This document shows positions 35,239 through 43,085 of a stretch of DNA of 64,000 nucleotides, piece by piece. Under the pieces are notes generated by a model. The model was not told where the DNA came from. It ran no database searches and saw nothing but the letters and a program-made list of their open reading frames with translations. Both the position numbers and the translations under genes were made by a program. Every line of letters begins with the position of its first letter. Position 1 is the first letter of the stretch. Source of the DNA: an uncultured Lachnospiraceae bacterium (GTDB taxonomy: Bacteria; Bacillota; Clostridia; Lachnospirales; Lachnospiraceae); contig CATBDC010000001.1 in assembly GCA_949502235.1 (NCBI GenBank), positions 96,786-160,785 on the forward strand, written 5' to 3'.

Positions 35239-35680
35239 CTTCAACCCTCTTCTTCGTTTCTTTTTCAAGCTCTGCTCTAAGAAAGCGGATTCTCTCCTGC
35301 TGTCTTTTCATACTCTTTATGTAGAAAACAAACACAAAAAATGCCGCCAGCATCAATACAAAATGCAAAACACAATAATTATATTCATCAATCATGCTAT
35401 TGCTTAAAGGAATCTCCTCATTTACAGAAATCTCCTGAACGGCCTTTTCCGCTGCCGATGCCCCTGATGACTCCTCTGTAGCAGGATTTGCAGGAATGAT
35501 AATCTCCTGTGTCCTGTGCTTTGATTCTGCCAGCTCATCCGTTTCCTCCCCCGTTTCAATAGCTGCATCATTTCCGTCAGATGCCCATAAAGAACTGGCT
35601 GGCAGGAACAGGCAGACGGATACTGCTATGACCGCGGCAAATAAAACTGCAAGCCGCCTTTTTATACCTTTTCCCATCAT
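35213..35680 (-). CDS. Short secreted protein with the LHF/KSMK membrane anchor
   Basis: 155 residues: signal peptide (RRLAVLFAAVIAVSVCLFL), a short acidic and Thr/Ala-rich region, NEEIPL motif, then CVLHFVLMLAAFFVFVFYIKS followed by a basic helix (MKRQQERIRFLRAELEK). The C-terminal 60 residues are homologous to the ends of the large surface proteins at 12963 and 37033, but the repeat domains are absent. It could be a mini-anchor subunit or regulator of that surface system. An ECF-like promoter motif lies just upstream. The last residues are repeat-derived. Confidence 0.75.
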   Translation of the reverse strand: MMGKGIKRRLAVLFAAVIAVSVCLFLPASSLWASDGNDAAIETGEETDELAESKHRTQEIIIPANPATEESSGASAAEKAVQEISVNEEIPLSNSMIDEYNYCVLHFVLMLAAFFVFVFYIKSMKRQQERIRFLRAELEKETKKRVEGYCERSEQ

Positions 35681-35715
35681 TTACCGCCCCTTTCAATACT
35701 CCTTATATTATAAAA

Positions 35716-35741
35716 GAGACTTAAAATATGTAAAAAGGTTC
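35716..35741 (-). promoter_or_regulatory. ECF-like promoter of the short anchor-protein gene
   Basis: Minus strand GAACC, 16 bases, GTCTC then TTTTATAATATA. The same two boxes at the same spacing occur upstream of the surface-protein gene at 39693, and the form resembles ECF promoters (GAAC / GTC). Confidence 0.55.
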
Positions 35742-35765
35742 AGATTTTGGTAAAAAACATCCTTT

Positions 35766-35945
35766 TTAAGAGGTTTGAAGCTTTTTCATAAGCTTCTTTA
35801 CCTTTTTCTTACACTTCCCGCAGCCCTTTGCAGCCTTCGTCATTTTCTTAATATCCTTAAATGACGAAGCCCCCTTCTCCACTGCATCTGCTACATCTCC
35901 CTTTGTCACCTTATAGCAGGAGCAGATAATCTTCCCCCGGTTCAT
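35766..35945 (-). CDS. Small BFD-like [2Fe-2S]-binding protein
   Basis: A 59-residue protein beginning MNRGKIICSCYKVTKGDV. Cys8, Cys10, Cys42 and Cys45 form the C-x-C and C-x2-C pattern of bacterioferritin-associated ferredoxin (Fer2_BFD) domains, followed by a Lys-rich tail. Its start lies just after the ferritin stop (TAATTATG), so translation is probably coupled. In other bacteria Bfd reduces the ferritin core to release iron, and the same role with the neighbouring ferritin is a reasonable inference. Confidence 0.8.
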   Translation of the reverse strand: MNRGKIICSCYKVTKGDVADAVEKGASSFKDIKKMTKAAKGCGKCKKKVKKLMKKLQTS

Positions 35946-35947
35946 AA

Positions 35948-36460
35948 TTACAGAACCAGAGAAGGAGCAGAATATACACGTGCCCCCAGCTCATTATCCA
36001 GCATATAAAGGCTCTTTGGATCATCCCCGAAAAGCTCGAATTTCTTCACAAGATTATCCGCATTATTCTCCTCCTCGCACTGCTCCTTTACAAACCAGTC
36101 GAGAAACTGCATGGTTCGGAAATCCTTTACGGAATACGCAGCGTCATAAATTGTATGGATCAGGCCTGTTACATACTGCTCATGCTTTAATCCCTCCGAA
36201 AGAACCGCCTTCGCACTGGTAATCTCAACCGCCGGCTTATCAATTGCCTCCAATACAACCTTCTCTCCATTATTCTGCAAATACTGCAAAATCAGCATCG
36301 CATGATCCCGCTCCTCCTGCGCCTGAACCCTGTACCAGTTTCCAAATCCATCCAGCCCCTCGTCATAGCAGTAATTGGAAAAGTCCAGATACAGGTAAGC
36401 AGAATAAAACTCCTTATTAACCTGCTGATTTAATAATTCTACAACCTTTCTGTCCAACAT
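35948..36460 (-). CDS. ftnA: Ferritin
   Basis: 170 residues, four-helix bundle ferritin of the FtnA type. Ferroxidase-centre residues are apparent: Glu17 in NKEFYSAYLYLDF, Glu50 and His53 in QEERDHAMLI, Glu near 94 (EGLKHEQYV) and Gln/Glu near 127-130 (KEQCEEENN). It oxidises and stores iron in the cytosol. AGGAGGATAT precedes the ATG. A coupled [2Fe-2S] BFD-like gene follows directly. Confidence 0.92.
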   Translation of the reverse strand: MLDRKVVELLNQQVNKEFYSAYLYLDFSNYCYDEGLDGFGNWYRVQAQEERDHAMLILQYLQNNGEKVVLEAIDKPAVEITSAKAVLSEGLKHEQYVTGLIHTIYDAAYSVKDFRTMQFLDWFVKEQCEEENNADNLVKKFELFGDDPKSLYMLDNELGARVYSAPSLVL

Positions 36461-36582
36461 ATCTATATCCTCCTTTGAAGTGTTATACGTTTTTTATTAT
36501 ACGCTTTTCTTTTTAATATGTATATTATTTCTTCTGGTTTTTACATCATGCCATCACGCCCTGTTAAGCCTTCGATTCTGAT

Positions 36583-36774
36583 TTATACCTGATTCTCAAG
36601 CTCTACCGTATCATTTGCATACAGTTCAGATATCCTGTCCTCAAGCTCCCTCTCCTGTTTTTTCATGTCGTGATGCTTCCATATAAAGCCTGCAGTAACA
36701 ACAATCAGTACAATAGCTGCCGGCAGATCCCACAGGCAGAATCCAAAAACACTATGCTCTATAATATATGACAT
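36583..36774 (-). CDS. Small WDLPA-motif one-pass membrane protein (second of a tandem pair)
   Basis: 63 residues: MSYIIEHSVFGFCLWDLPAA leads into a membrane segment, then HHDMKKQERELEDRISELY. It is most similar to the protein at 12751 (shared FGxCxWDLPA and MKK helix). AAGGAGGA lies six bases before the ATG at 36774. It follows the related gene at 36796 by about 20 bases in the surface-protein operon. Function unknown. Confidence 0.8.
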   Translation of the reverse strand: MSYIIEHSVFGFCLWDLPAAIVLIVVTAGFIWKHHDMKKQERELEDRISELYANDTVELENQV

Positions 36775-36795
36775 AACCACTCCTCCTTCCTGCTG

Positions 36796-37005
36796 TTACG
36801 CATTTGCGGGGCCATCCGCCGCCTTATTTGCAAGTGCCTCCAGCTTCTCATTTCTCTTCTTATCAAAATCATCATCGCGTTTCTTCTGATTACGGCTGTG
36901 CACTATCAGGATCACAATTAGAACCACTGCTGCCAAAAGTGCCGGCAGATCCCAGAAGTGTATATCTATATTGTTGTGTACAAATTCATAAAAATTATAC
37001 AACAT
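36796..37005 (-). CDS. Small WDLPA-motif one-pass membrane protein (first of a tandem pair)
   Basis: 69 residues: short N-terminus with DIHFWDLPALLAAVVLIVIL, then a long charged helix (SRNQKKRDDDFDKKRNEKLE). It lacks the Cys found in the other two copies. GGGAGG precedes the ATG. It starts 27 bases after the surface-protein stop, the same position as the WDLPA gene in the locus at 12.7 kb, and is duplicated here by the gene at 36583. Confidence 0.8.
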   Translation of the reverse strand: MLYNFYEFVHNNIDIHFWDLPALLAAVVLIVILIVHSRNQKKRDDDFDKKRNEKLEALANKAADGPANA

Positions 37006-37032
37006 ATGTCTGCCGCCTCCCTCTTCACTGCC

Positions 37033-39693
37033 TTAGCTCTGATTTTCCTTGTCATCTGCCAGCCCTAACCGCCTCTTTAATGACTCTGTCTCAAGCTCAT
37101 CTCTAAGCCCCGCGATTCTTTTCTGCTGTTTCTTCATACTCTTTGTGTAGCACATATATACAACGAGCGCTGTCAGCATCAATATGAAATGTAAGTTACA
37201 GCAATGATGGACATCAAGCTCTCTGTTTGTTAACGGTACTTCTTCATCTAATACAGGTAAGATGTTAATCCTGCCCTCTTCATCTACAACAACTGCAGCT
37301 GCCGGTACTGGTGCGTCAGGAACCGCTGCAGCTGCGGGAGCCGCAAAGGGCGGCGCAGGAGCAGGAGCCAGTGCTGCTGCTAAACCTGCCGGTGCTGCTG
37401 CGGGCGCCGGTGCTGGTACTTCCGGTACTGCAGGTATTACGCCAGAAGGAGTATCAGCCGTGTAGACAATTGTCAGCTCTACATCCTGTGCGGGCATTCC
37501 CTGTACATCACTTCTTAACAATCCAATACTTGGCGTGTAGCCTGCGATTGCTGGTGATGTGTAGCTGAAGGACTCACCCGCAAGGTACTGTCCTGTTACA
37601 TCCGGAGCTGCCACGCCGCCGTTTACGTAGACATAGTGGATGATCAGCTTGTAAATGTTTTCTATCTGTACCGGCTCTGTCGAATCCTCTTTGTCGCCCG
37701 GGTCAACTGGTATCTGGTTTTCCGGATCGGCAGAAATTACGAAATCCGGATCAGCAATAGCTGTATTAACGATACTGCTTCCCGCATCTGCCCTTGTTAT
37801 TACATACTCACATTCGAGAGTAACCGCGTCTCCCTGTGCGAGCCGTTCGATGGTTACCGTATTATCATCATTTAATGCTGTCCCTTCCGGCAGGCTTTTA
37901 AAGGTTACCTCACCCGCTGCGCCCGTTAATTCATCTGTAACTACAATATTTTCAAGCGCTGCGTTTGTTATCCCCGCTGCACTGGCTACAGTAATTTCAT
38001 ACTGAATTGTATCGCCAACCTTATACTGCTCCTGCGGGTTAACAATTCTCTTGTTAACACTATAGGCCGCGTTTATAAGACCGGGATTCATATCCTCAAC
38101 ATCCGTCACGACTTCAGCTTCGTCAGTTATACCGCCCTTTGTCCTTGCAGACGCCTTATTTACAACCTCGCCGTTCAGAATATCGCTTTTCTTAACAATA
38201 TATGAATAAGCATACTGTTTCTCCTCTCCCGGGGCAAGCTCATGTATATGGCTGTCTTCCAATGCAACAAGCGAATCAGCCACATCAATATCTGTCAGTG
38301 TAATATTGCCTGTGTTTTTAACGATAACCGTATAATCAATGGCATCGCCCAGACCCGGCCTGCCGCCGGTCTGCCTTGCTGCTGTCTTAGTAACTGTTAA
38401 TGACGTATTATTCTTTGGTTTCCATATAGCGTACAGGGTCGTATTTTCTTTTATACAAATCGTATCGCCCGGGGCATACGAATCACCCGTTCCATCCGGC
38501 GCTGTATTCCATTTTTCAAATTCATAACCATTGCGGACCAAATCCACCCAGGTTTCTTCTTTTCCAGATACGGCATAGTTTCCAGCCCGCCCCACAGCCG
38601 CCGGGCTTCCGCTTTTTATCTCCCGGCCTGTTGGTACAAAGCTGTTATCTGCCCCGTTTCCATTATAATCCAAATAAATATTTTCTTTTTTCCTTATCGT
38701 GCCGTCAATATGCCAGGTGTTATCATTCCTCTGATCCTTAACAACATACCACACTACCTCTTCTGAAGTGCTGTCCCAATAGTGATGGCTGTTATTCTGG
38801 CTATCAACAAACTCATAAAAATAATCCGTTAAAACATCATTTACAGCCGCTTCGCCAACCACAGTGTGCGCAGGATTTACATACTGTAATATATCAACCT
38901 GTTCCGGACTACTGTCATATACCGTTATATATGGAGCATACTGCAGTGATGGTTCATTCGGAATTTTACCATCTTCACGTATGGCCATCTTAATTTTTGC
39001 CATATGTTGTCCCGCGCTCCTCGCCCAAACCGCATAAAATACAGCATCGCCTGTAACATAGTACCCGCTCCCGGGAGAAAATACCGCTGCATTGTCTTTT
39101 ATATTATCGGTACTAATTCCGCTTGAGTCTTTACTTTCAGACCATCCTAGTAAAATATAATCTTCCCTTTCTATTCCATTCCCATCAGGAAGCCTGATGG
39201 ATGTATGCAGCTCCGCTTCTATCTCTGCCGGAATTATTCCGCTTCCGCCATTGAGATCAAACGTAATTATATTTTTAGTATTTTGGGGGTTCTCATCTGC
39301 TTCTTCAGAATCATCCCCCTGTGCAATATCTGTTTTTTCCGCTTCGTTCTCCTCTTTCACGTTAATATCAGCAGTATCTTCCTCCTGCACATCCGCCGGT
39401 CCCGGCTCCTCTGCAGGTTCAACATCCACTGTCTGTTTTTCATCCTCTTCCGGCTGCTTTGGAATCACAATCTCCTGCGTATCCTCCGCCGGATCGATCC
39501 CGCCCTGTTCAGGATCCGCCGTATCCGTCCCAGGCATACCGTCCAGGACAGCAGAGCTGTCTTCTATATTTTCAACAGTCTTTTCCTCACCTTCAGCCGC
39601 TGCCAGAACACAGTCATGTGAAAACAAACAAGTTGATGCAGCCATAAAAACCGCTAACAAAAGTGCGGCCCGCCGTTTAAAATTCTTTCTCAT
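37033..39693 (-). CDS. Repeat-containing surface protein with LHF/KSMK C-terminal anchor
   Basis: 886 residues: signal peptide (about 1-32), acidic region, two InlB/Flg_new-type modules (ITFDLNGGSG to FYAVWA and IYLDYNGNGAD to LYAIWK), two DUF11-like domains (GDAIDYTVIVKNTGNITLTD and VGDTIQYEITVASAAG), a MucBP-like segment (LIIHYVYVNGG), an Ala/Pro-rich wall region, DEEVPL, and the anchor HHCCNLHFILMLTALVV then YTKSMKKQQKRI. It is a shorter paralogue of the protein at 12963. No LPXTG is present. Two WDLPA genes follow. An ECF-like promoter lies about 90 bases upstream and an ECF sigma gene is encoded divergently. Confidence 0.82.
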   Translation of the reverse strand: MRKNFKRRAALLLAVFMAASTCLFSHDCVLAAAEGEEKTVENIEDSSAVLDGMPGTDTADPEQGGIDPAEDTQEIVIPKQPEEDEKQTVDVEPAEEPGPADVQEEDTADINVKEENEAEKTDIAQGDDSEEADENPQNTKNIITFDLNGGSGIIPAEIEAELHTSIRLPDGNGIEREDYILLGWSESKDSSGISTDNIKDNAAVFSPGSGYYVTGDAVFYAVWARSAGQHMAKIKMAIREDGKIPNEPSLQYAPYITVYDSSPEQVDILQYVNPAHTVVGEAAVNDVLTDYFYEFVDSQNNSHHYWDSTSEEVVWYVVKDQRNDNTWHIDGTIRKKENIYLDYNGNGADNSFVPTGREIKSGSPAAVGRAGNYAVSGKEETWVDLVRNGYEFEKWNTAPDGTGDSYAPGDTICIKENTTLYAIWKPKNNTSLTVTKTAARQTGGRPGLGDAIDYTVIVKNTGNITLTDIDVADSLVALEDSHIHELAPGEEKQYAYSYIVKKSDILNGEVVNKASARTKGGITDEAEVVTDVEDMNPGLINAAYSVNKRIVNPQEQYKVGDTIQYEITVASAAGITNAALENIVVTDELTGAAGEVTFKSLPEGTALNDDNTVTIERLAQGDAVTLECEYVITRADAGSSIVNTAIADPDFVISADPENQIPVDPGDKEDSTEPVQIENIYKLIIHYVYVNGGVAAPDVTGQYLAGESFSYTSPAIAGYTPSIGLLRSDVQGMPAQDVELTIVYTADTPSGVIPAVPEVPAPAPAAAPAGLAAALAPAPAPPFAAPAAAAVPDAPVPAAAVVVDEEGRINILPVLDEEVPLTNRELDVHHCCNLHFILMLTALVVYMCYTKSMKKQQKRIAGLRDELETESLKRRLGLADDKENQS

Positions 39694-39786
39694 TATTACT
39701 GCCCCTTTCTTTCTTCGCTTCTACTATCCAAATTCATCACAGTTATAAGCAGTAAAGTCCAAAAAAACTAAGCCTATATAATAAAA

Positions 39787-39812
39787 GAGACGCCAAAAAA
39801 CAAAAAAAGCTC
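39787..39812 (-). promoter_or_regulatory. ECF-like promoter of the surface-protein gene
   Basis: Minus strand GAGCT, 16 bases, GTCTC then TTTTATTATATAGG, matching the site at 35716-35741 in both boxes, spacing and the following AT-rich tract. It is a good candidate target for the sigma factor at 40742 or its paralogue. Confidence 0.55.
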
Positions 39813-39957
39813 ATAAATTCAGTAAAAACTTAAGATATTTTTCTCTGTACGGTTGGAATATCGTTCGAAGGACAAAAGGGCATCTTCGAACTTCTGTCCC
39901 TTGAACAAGATTCCAAAATTAAAAATTGTAAAAAAATACTGCATTTTTGCGAATCTA

Positions 39958-39966
39958 TGTTATACT
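39958..39966 (+). promoter_or_regulatory. Extended -10 promoter of the filament cluster
   Basis: TGTTATACT, an extended -10 element without a clear -35, about 37 bases before the first gene. The intergenic region 39694-40002 also has a TTCGAAG/CTTCGAA inverted repeat near 39865 and otherwise nothing recognisable. Confidence 0.45.
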
Positions 39967-40002
39967 ATAAACGATTATACTCTAAAAAAGGAGGATGCCC
40001 TT

Positions 40003-40692
40003 ATGAAAAAGTTTGATATATTTAAGACTGTCCAGCTGGTTCTATTTGTTGCTCTGGCAGGAGTAAGCTTATATATGATACTTACGGATCCGAGGCTCTA
40101 CCAGCTGGTTGCCGGTGATGCACAGATACGGACCTTATGCATCCTGTTGTGGGCTTCTCTTGGCCTTTCATTTTTATTTACATTTATGGACTTCAGCCTG
40201 TTCTCGTCCTTTAAAAGAGAATATAGAGAGCTGGATTTTGCGGTGTCCTCTGATCCGGTATCAGGTATTGCGAACCGGTACAGCTGCGATACCTTAATTG
40301 AAAAATACCTGGATAAACCGCTTCCGAGAAAAATAGGCTGTATCATGTTTGATCTTACGAATATACAGGAGATTAATGAAAAATACGGTCATATACAGGG
40401 AAATGTGGTGATCCGTGAATTCTCCGGAATTTTGCAGACTACATCCATGGGCCTTTGTTTTGTAGGGCGAAATGGAGGAAATAAATTTATTGCTTTATTC
40501 GAAAATTGCACAGATGAGAAACTAAAAACTTTCTTAGAGCGGGTAGATAAGAAGGTAGACCGGCATAATGAAATGTCAGATACTCTTCAGATTCTTTACC
40601 GCTACGGCATCAGCTTTGACGAGGGGGAAACGGTGAGAACCATCACTGATTTGATTGCTCTTTCAAACAGGCGGATATATGCAGGGATTTAA
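40003..40692 (+). CDS. Membrane protein with degenerate GGDEF domain
   Basis: 229 residues. Two N-terminal membrane segments (VQLVLFVALAGVSLYMIL and LCILLWASLGLSFLF) precede a GGDEF fold (DPVSGIANRYSCDTLIEKYL, MFDLTNIQEINEKYGH). The signature reads GGNKF, so two catalytic positions are changed and cyclase activity is unlikely; it may bind GTP or c-di-GMP, or act as a scaffold. GGAGGATG precedes the ATG at 40003. First gene of the filament cluster, followed by a sigma factor. Confidence 0.75.
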   Translation: MKKFDIFKTVQLVLFVALAGVSLYMILTDPRLYQLVAGDAQIRTLCILLWASLGLSFLFTFMDFSLFSSFKREYRELDFAVSSDPVSGIANRYSCDTLIEKYLDKPLPRKIGCIMFDLTNIQEINEKYGHIQGNVVIREFSGILQTTSMGLCFVGRNGGNKFIALFENCTDEKLKTFLERVDKKVDRHNEMSDTLQILYRYGISFDEGETVRTITDLIALSNRRIYAGI

Positions 40693-40741
40693 TTTTTAAG
40701 TTTTTAGTATCAGTAACTGTATAAAGGAGGTAGATATTTTC

Positions 40742-41302
40742 ATGTCCTCTTTAGATTACAAGTACATAGCAAAGCTGGTTTCACAGGCACAGATGGGAGA
40801 CAGTGATGCATTCGCAGAATTATATGCTGCCACTTATCAAAGACAGTATCATTTTGCATACCGCTATTTAAAGGATGAATATCTGGCACAGGATGCCTTG
40901 CAGGAAACTTATATACTTGCACTTAAAAACCTGTCAAAGGTTAAGGATCCAACTCTTGTACTGGCATGGCTGAATCAGATTAACTTCCGCGTATGCTATA
41001 ATCTGCATAAAAAGCAGCAGCAGTATGACAGGGAAATGAGCGATTATGATGAGGCGGTTTCTACTGCGGCTCCGGCAGTATCGAATAATCCGGAGGACGA
41101 GGTAATAGAGATAGATTCCCAGGAATATATCATGAACCAGATATTAAAGCTCCCTTTTACGGAAGCACAGGTTATTATTTTAAAATATTATCAGAATATG
41201 AAGCATGATGAGATTGCCCAGCTTATGGACATCAGCCGCAGCTCCGTAAAACGCTATCTGATAAGCGGGCGGGAGCATTTGGGGAAAGTATTACAACAAT
41301 AA
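40742..41302 (+). CDS. ECF-type RNA polymerase sigma factor
   Basis: 186 residues with region 2 (DAFAELYAATYQRQYHFAYR, QDALQETYILALKNL) and region 4 (LPFTEAQVIILKYYQNMKHD with HTH QLMDISRSSVKRYLISG). Close paralogue of the sigma factor at 18403, sharing DSDAFAELYA and RVCY segments. AAAGGAGG precedes the ATG. The next gene encodes a one-pass membrane protein that may be its anti-sigma factor. It lies beside the surface-protein locus and heads the filament genes, so either could be its regulon. Confidence 0.87.
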   Translation: MSSLDYKYIAKLVSQAQMGDSDAFAELYAATYQRQYHFAYRYLKDEYLAQDALQETYILALKNLSKVKDPTLVLAWLNQINFRVCYNLHKKQQQYDREMSDYDEAVSTAAPAVSNNPEDEVIEIDSQEYIMNQILKLPFTEAQVIILKYYQNMKHDEIAQLMDISRSSVKRYLISGREHLGKVLQQ

Positions 41303-41322
41303 GGGGGAGGCGAGTTTTACCT

Positions 41323-42039
41323 ATGATGCGTTTTAAGAAATCAACAGAACCACAGCTGGATTTAGACGATGCGAGTAAGATATTAGAAAATATCTTTGCA
41401 GCAAACCAGGTAGAGCCCAACACGATTCCTCTGGATGTTCTGACTGCATACAGTAATTACCGCAAGGAGCGCTTTTCTCTTCAGAGGACGGTTCTTGTCG
41501 TGGTTATGGTGCTGTTTTTATTGCTGCCGTTTTTGTTTATAGCTCCGTCATTTACAATACAATCCGAGACACAGGGTTTTGAAGCAAATCCTGTCTACCA
41601 GGTAGAGGTTGATACCTTTATCCCTGTGCAGCGGGTAACTGCTACAATTGATGGACACAATGTCCCTGTTTATGAAGTAGCTGCCCACGTATATTCCATA
41701 GAGCCGCCTGTGAATGGCCATATGACCGTATCCGTAACCTTAATTAACCATCAGACGGTCACACATTTTATTGATGTGGAAAATGTTGATTCAGAGGCTC
41801 CGTTAGTTGTCTCTAATAATATGGATGAGGAAAATGTATATTTATATCTGTCTGATACTGGTTCCGGTATTAAATATGAGGAAATAAAGGCTGTGAACCT
41901 TAGCGGACAGGAAATTCTTCCCGTATCCTATGATACTTCTACGGGATGTGTGGCGTTTGCTTATCCGCAGGAGACCTTAAATATTTATATACCAGATAAT
42001 GCAGATAATACCCTGCATCTTATATTGACAGTAAAATAA
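41323..42039 (+). CDS. Putative membrane anti-sigma factor or regulator
   Basis: 238 residues: a cytoplasmic N-terminus of about 60 residues (LDDASKILENIFAANQVEP), one membrane segment (TVLVVVMVLFLLLPFLFIA) and an extracellular beta-rich domain of about 150 residues with SEAPLVVSNN and LYLSDTGSGIKYEEIKAV, resembling Ig-like domains. The topology and position directly after an ECF sigma gene suggest an anti-sigma factor; no ZAS zinc motif is visible. I do not recognise a named family. Confidence 0.55.
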   Translation: MMRFKKSTEPQLDLDDASKILENIFAANQVEPNTIPLDVLTAYSNYRKERFSLQRTVLVVVMVLFLLLPFLFIAPSFTIQSETQGFEANPVYQVEVDTFIPVQRVTATIDGHNVPVYEVAAHVYSIEPPVNGHMTVSVTLINHQTVTHFIDVENVDSEAPLVVSNNMDEENVYLYLSDTGSGIKYEEIKAVNLSGQEILPVSYDTSTGCVAFAYPQETLNIYIPDNADNTLHLILTVK

Positions 42040-42074
42040 TTATGAAAATATATGAAAAGAAAGGAGGCTGTAGA

Positions 42075-43061
42075 ATGCATAAAAAAACACTCGCTATCTA
42101 CCTGTCATTTACGCTTCTTATTTCAGCTCCCTTTTTGACAGGATGTTCCGGAGACTCATCATCTGCGGAAACCGGCGATTCTACTTCAAAATCCTCTGTT
42201 TTTTCCTTTGGTTCTTCCAAATCAAAAAACCATTCTGAGGATAAAAAGAGAGCTACTGTGAAAGAATATCTTCTTCCGACAGCATCTGGGGCGGTTGTGT
42301 ATGGAAACGATATTGTTTCTATAGATGCATCTAACGTTTCAGAAGGTTATGTTATGGTCAGGCATCAGGGCGGAGTTGATAAGGTAAAGCTGCAGATTAC
42401 CACACCGGACGGCACCACCTACAGCTATACCCTGGCAATCGGTTCCTTCGAGGCATTTCCATTGTCAGGCGGAGACGGAAGCTACCACATTGATATACTT
42501 GAGCATGCTTATGATGATATGTATGCCATAGCCTTTTCACAGGATATAAACGTGACCCTGAATGATGAATTCCGGCCATATTTATACCCGAACCAATATG
42601 TGTGGTTTACTAAGGATTATAAGGCGGTTTCCTACGCTGCTTCGCTTTCAGAGAAATCCTCGAATGACTTAGATTATGTGGAGCAGGTATACAACTACGT
42701 GATTGATAATATTTCGTATGACGAAGAGCTGGCAGAAAATGTGCAGGCAGATTATCTTCCGAATATTGACCGGACAATGGACACGAAGAAGGGCATTTGC
42801 TTTGACTATGCTTCCCTTATGTCTGCCATGCTCCGTTCCCAGGGGGTTCCCACAAAGCTTGTTGTTGGATATTCCGGCGATGCCTATCATGCGTGGATCA
42901 GCGTTTACTTAAGTGAAATCGGCTGGGTAGACAATATTATCGAGTTTGACGGAAAAAACTGGTCCCTCATAGACCCGACTCTTGCGGCAAACAACAGCAG
43001 CAAGTCTGTTGCAAAATATGTAGGTGACGGAAGTAATTATACAGTAAAATATTCTTATTAA
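42075..43061 (+). CDS. Transglutaminase-like domain lipoprotein
   Basis: 328 residues. A lipoprotein signal ends FLTGCSGDSSS (Cys24 is the probable lipid site), followed by a Ser/Lys-rich linker. The C-terminal transglutaminase-like fold has Cys in KKGICFDYASLMSAML, His in GDAYHAWISVYL and Asp in WSLIDPTLAAN, a complete triad. It could cross-link, cleave or ligate surface peptides outside the membrane. AAAGGAGG lies just before the ATG at 42075. Its place within the filament cluster suggests an action on pilin-like or surface proteins. Confidence 0.82.
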   Translation: MHKKTLAIYLSFTLLISAPFLTGCSGDSSSAETGDSTSKSSVFSFGSSKSKNHSEDKKRATVKEYLLPTASGAVVYGNDIVSIDASNVSEGYVMVRHQGGVDKVKLQITTPDGTTYSYTLAIGSFEAFPLSGGDGSYHIDILEHAYDDMYAIAFSQDINVTLNDEFRPYLYPNQYVWFTKDYKAVSYAASLSEKSSNDLDYVEQVYNYVIDNISYDEELAENVQADYLPNIDRTMDTKKGICFDYASLMSAMLRSQGVPTKLVVGYSGDAYHAWISVYLSEIGWVDNIIEFDGKNWSLIDPTLAANNSSKSVAKYVGDGSNYTVKYSY

Positions 43062-43085
43062 AGTAAATAAAAGAGGAGGACTATT

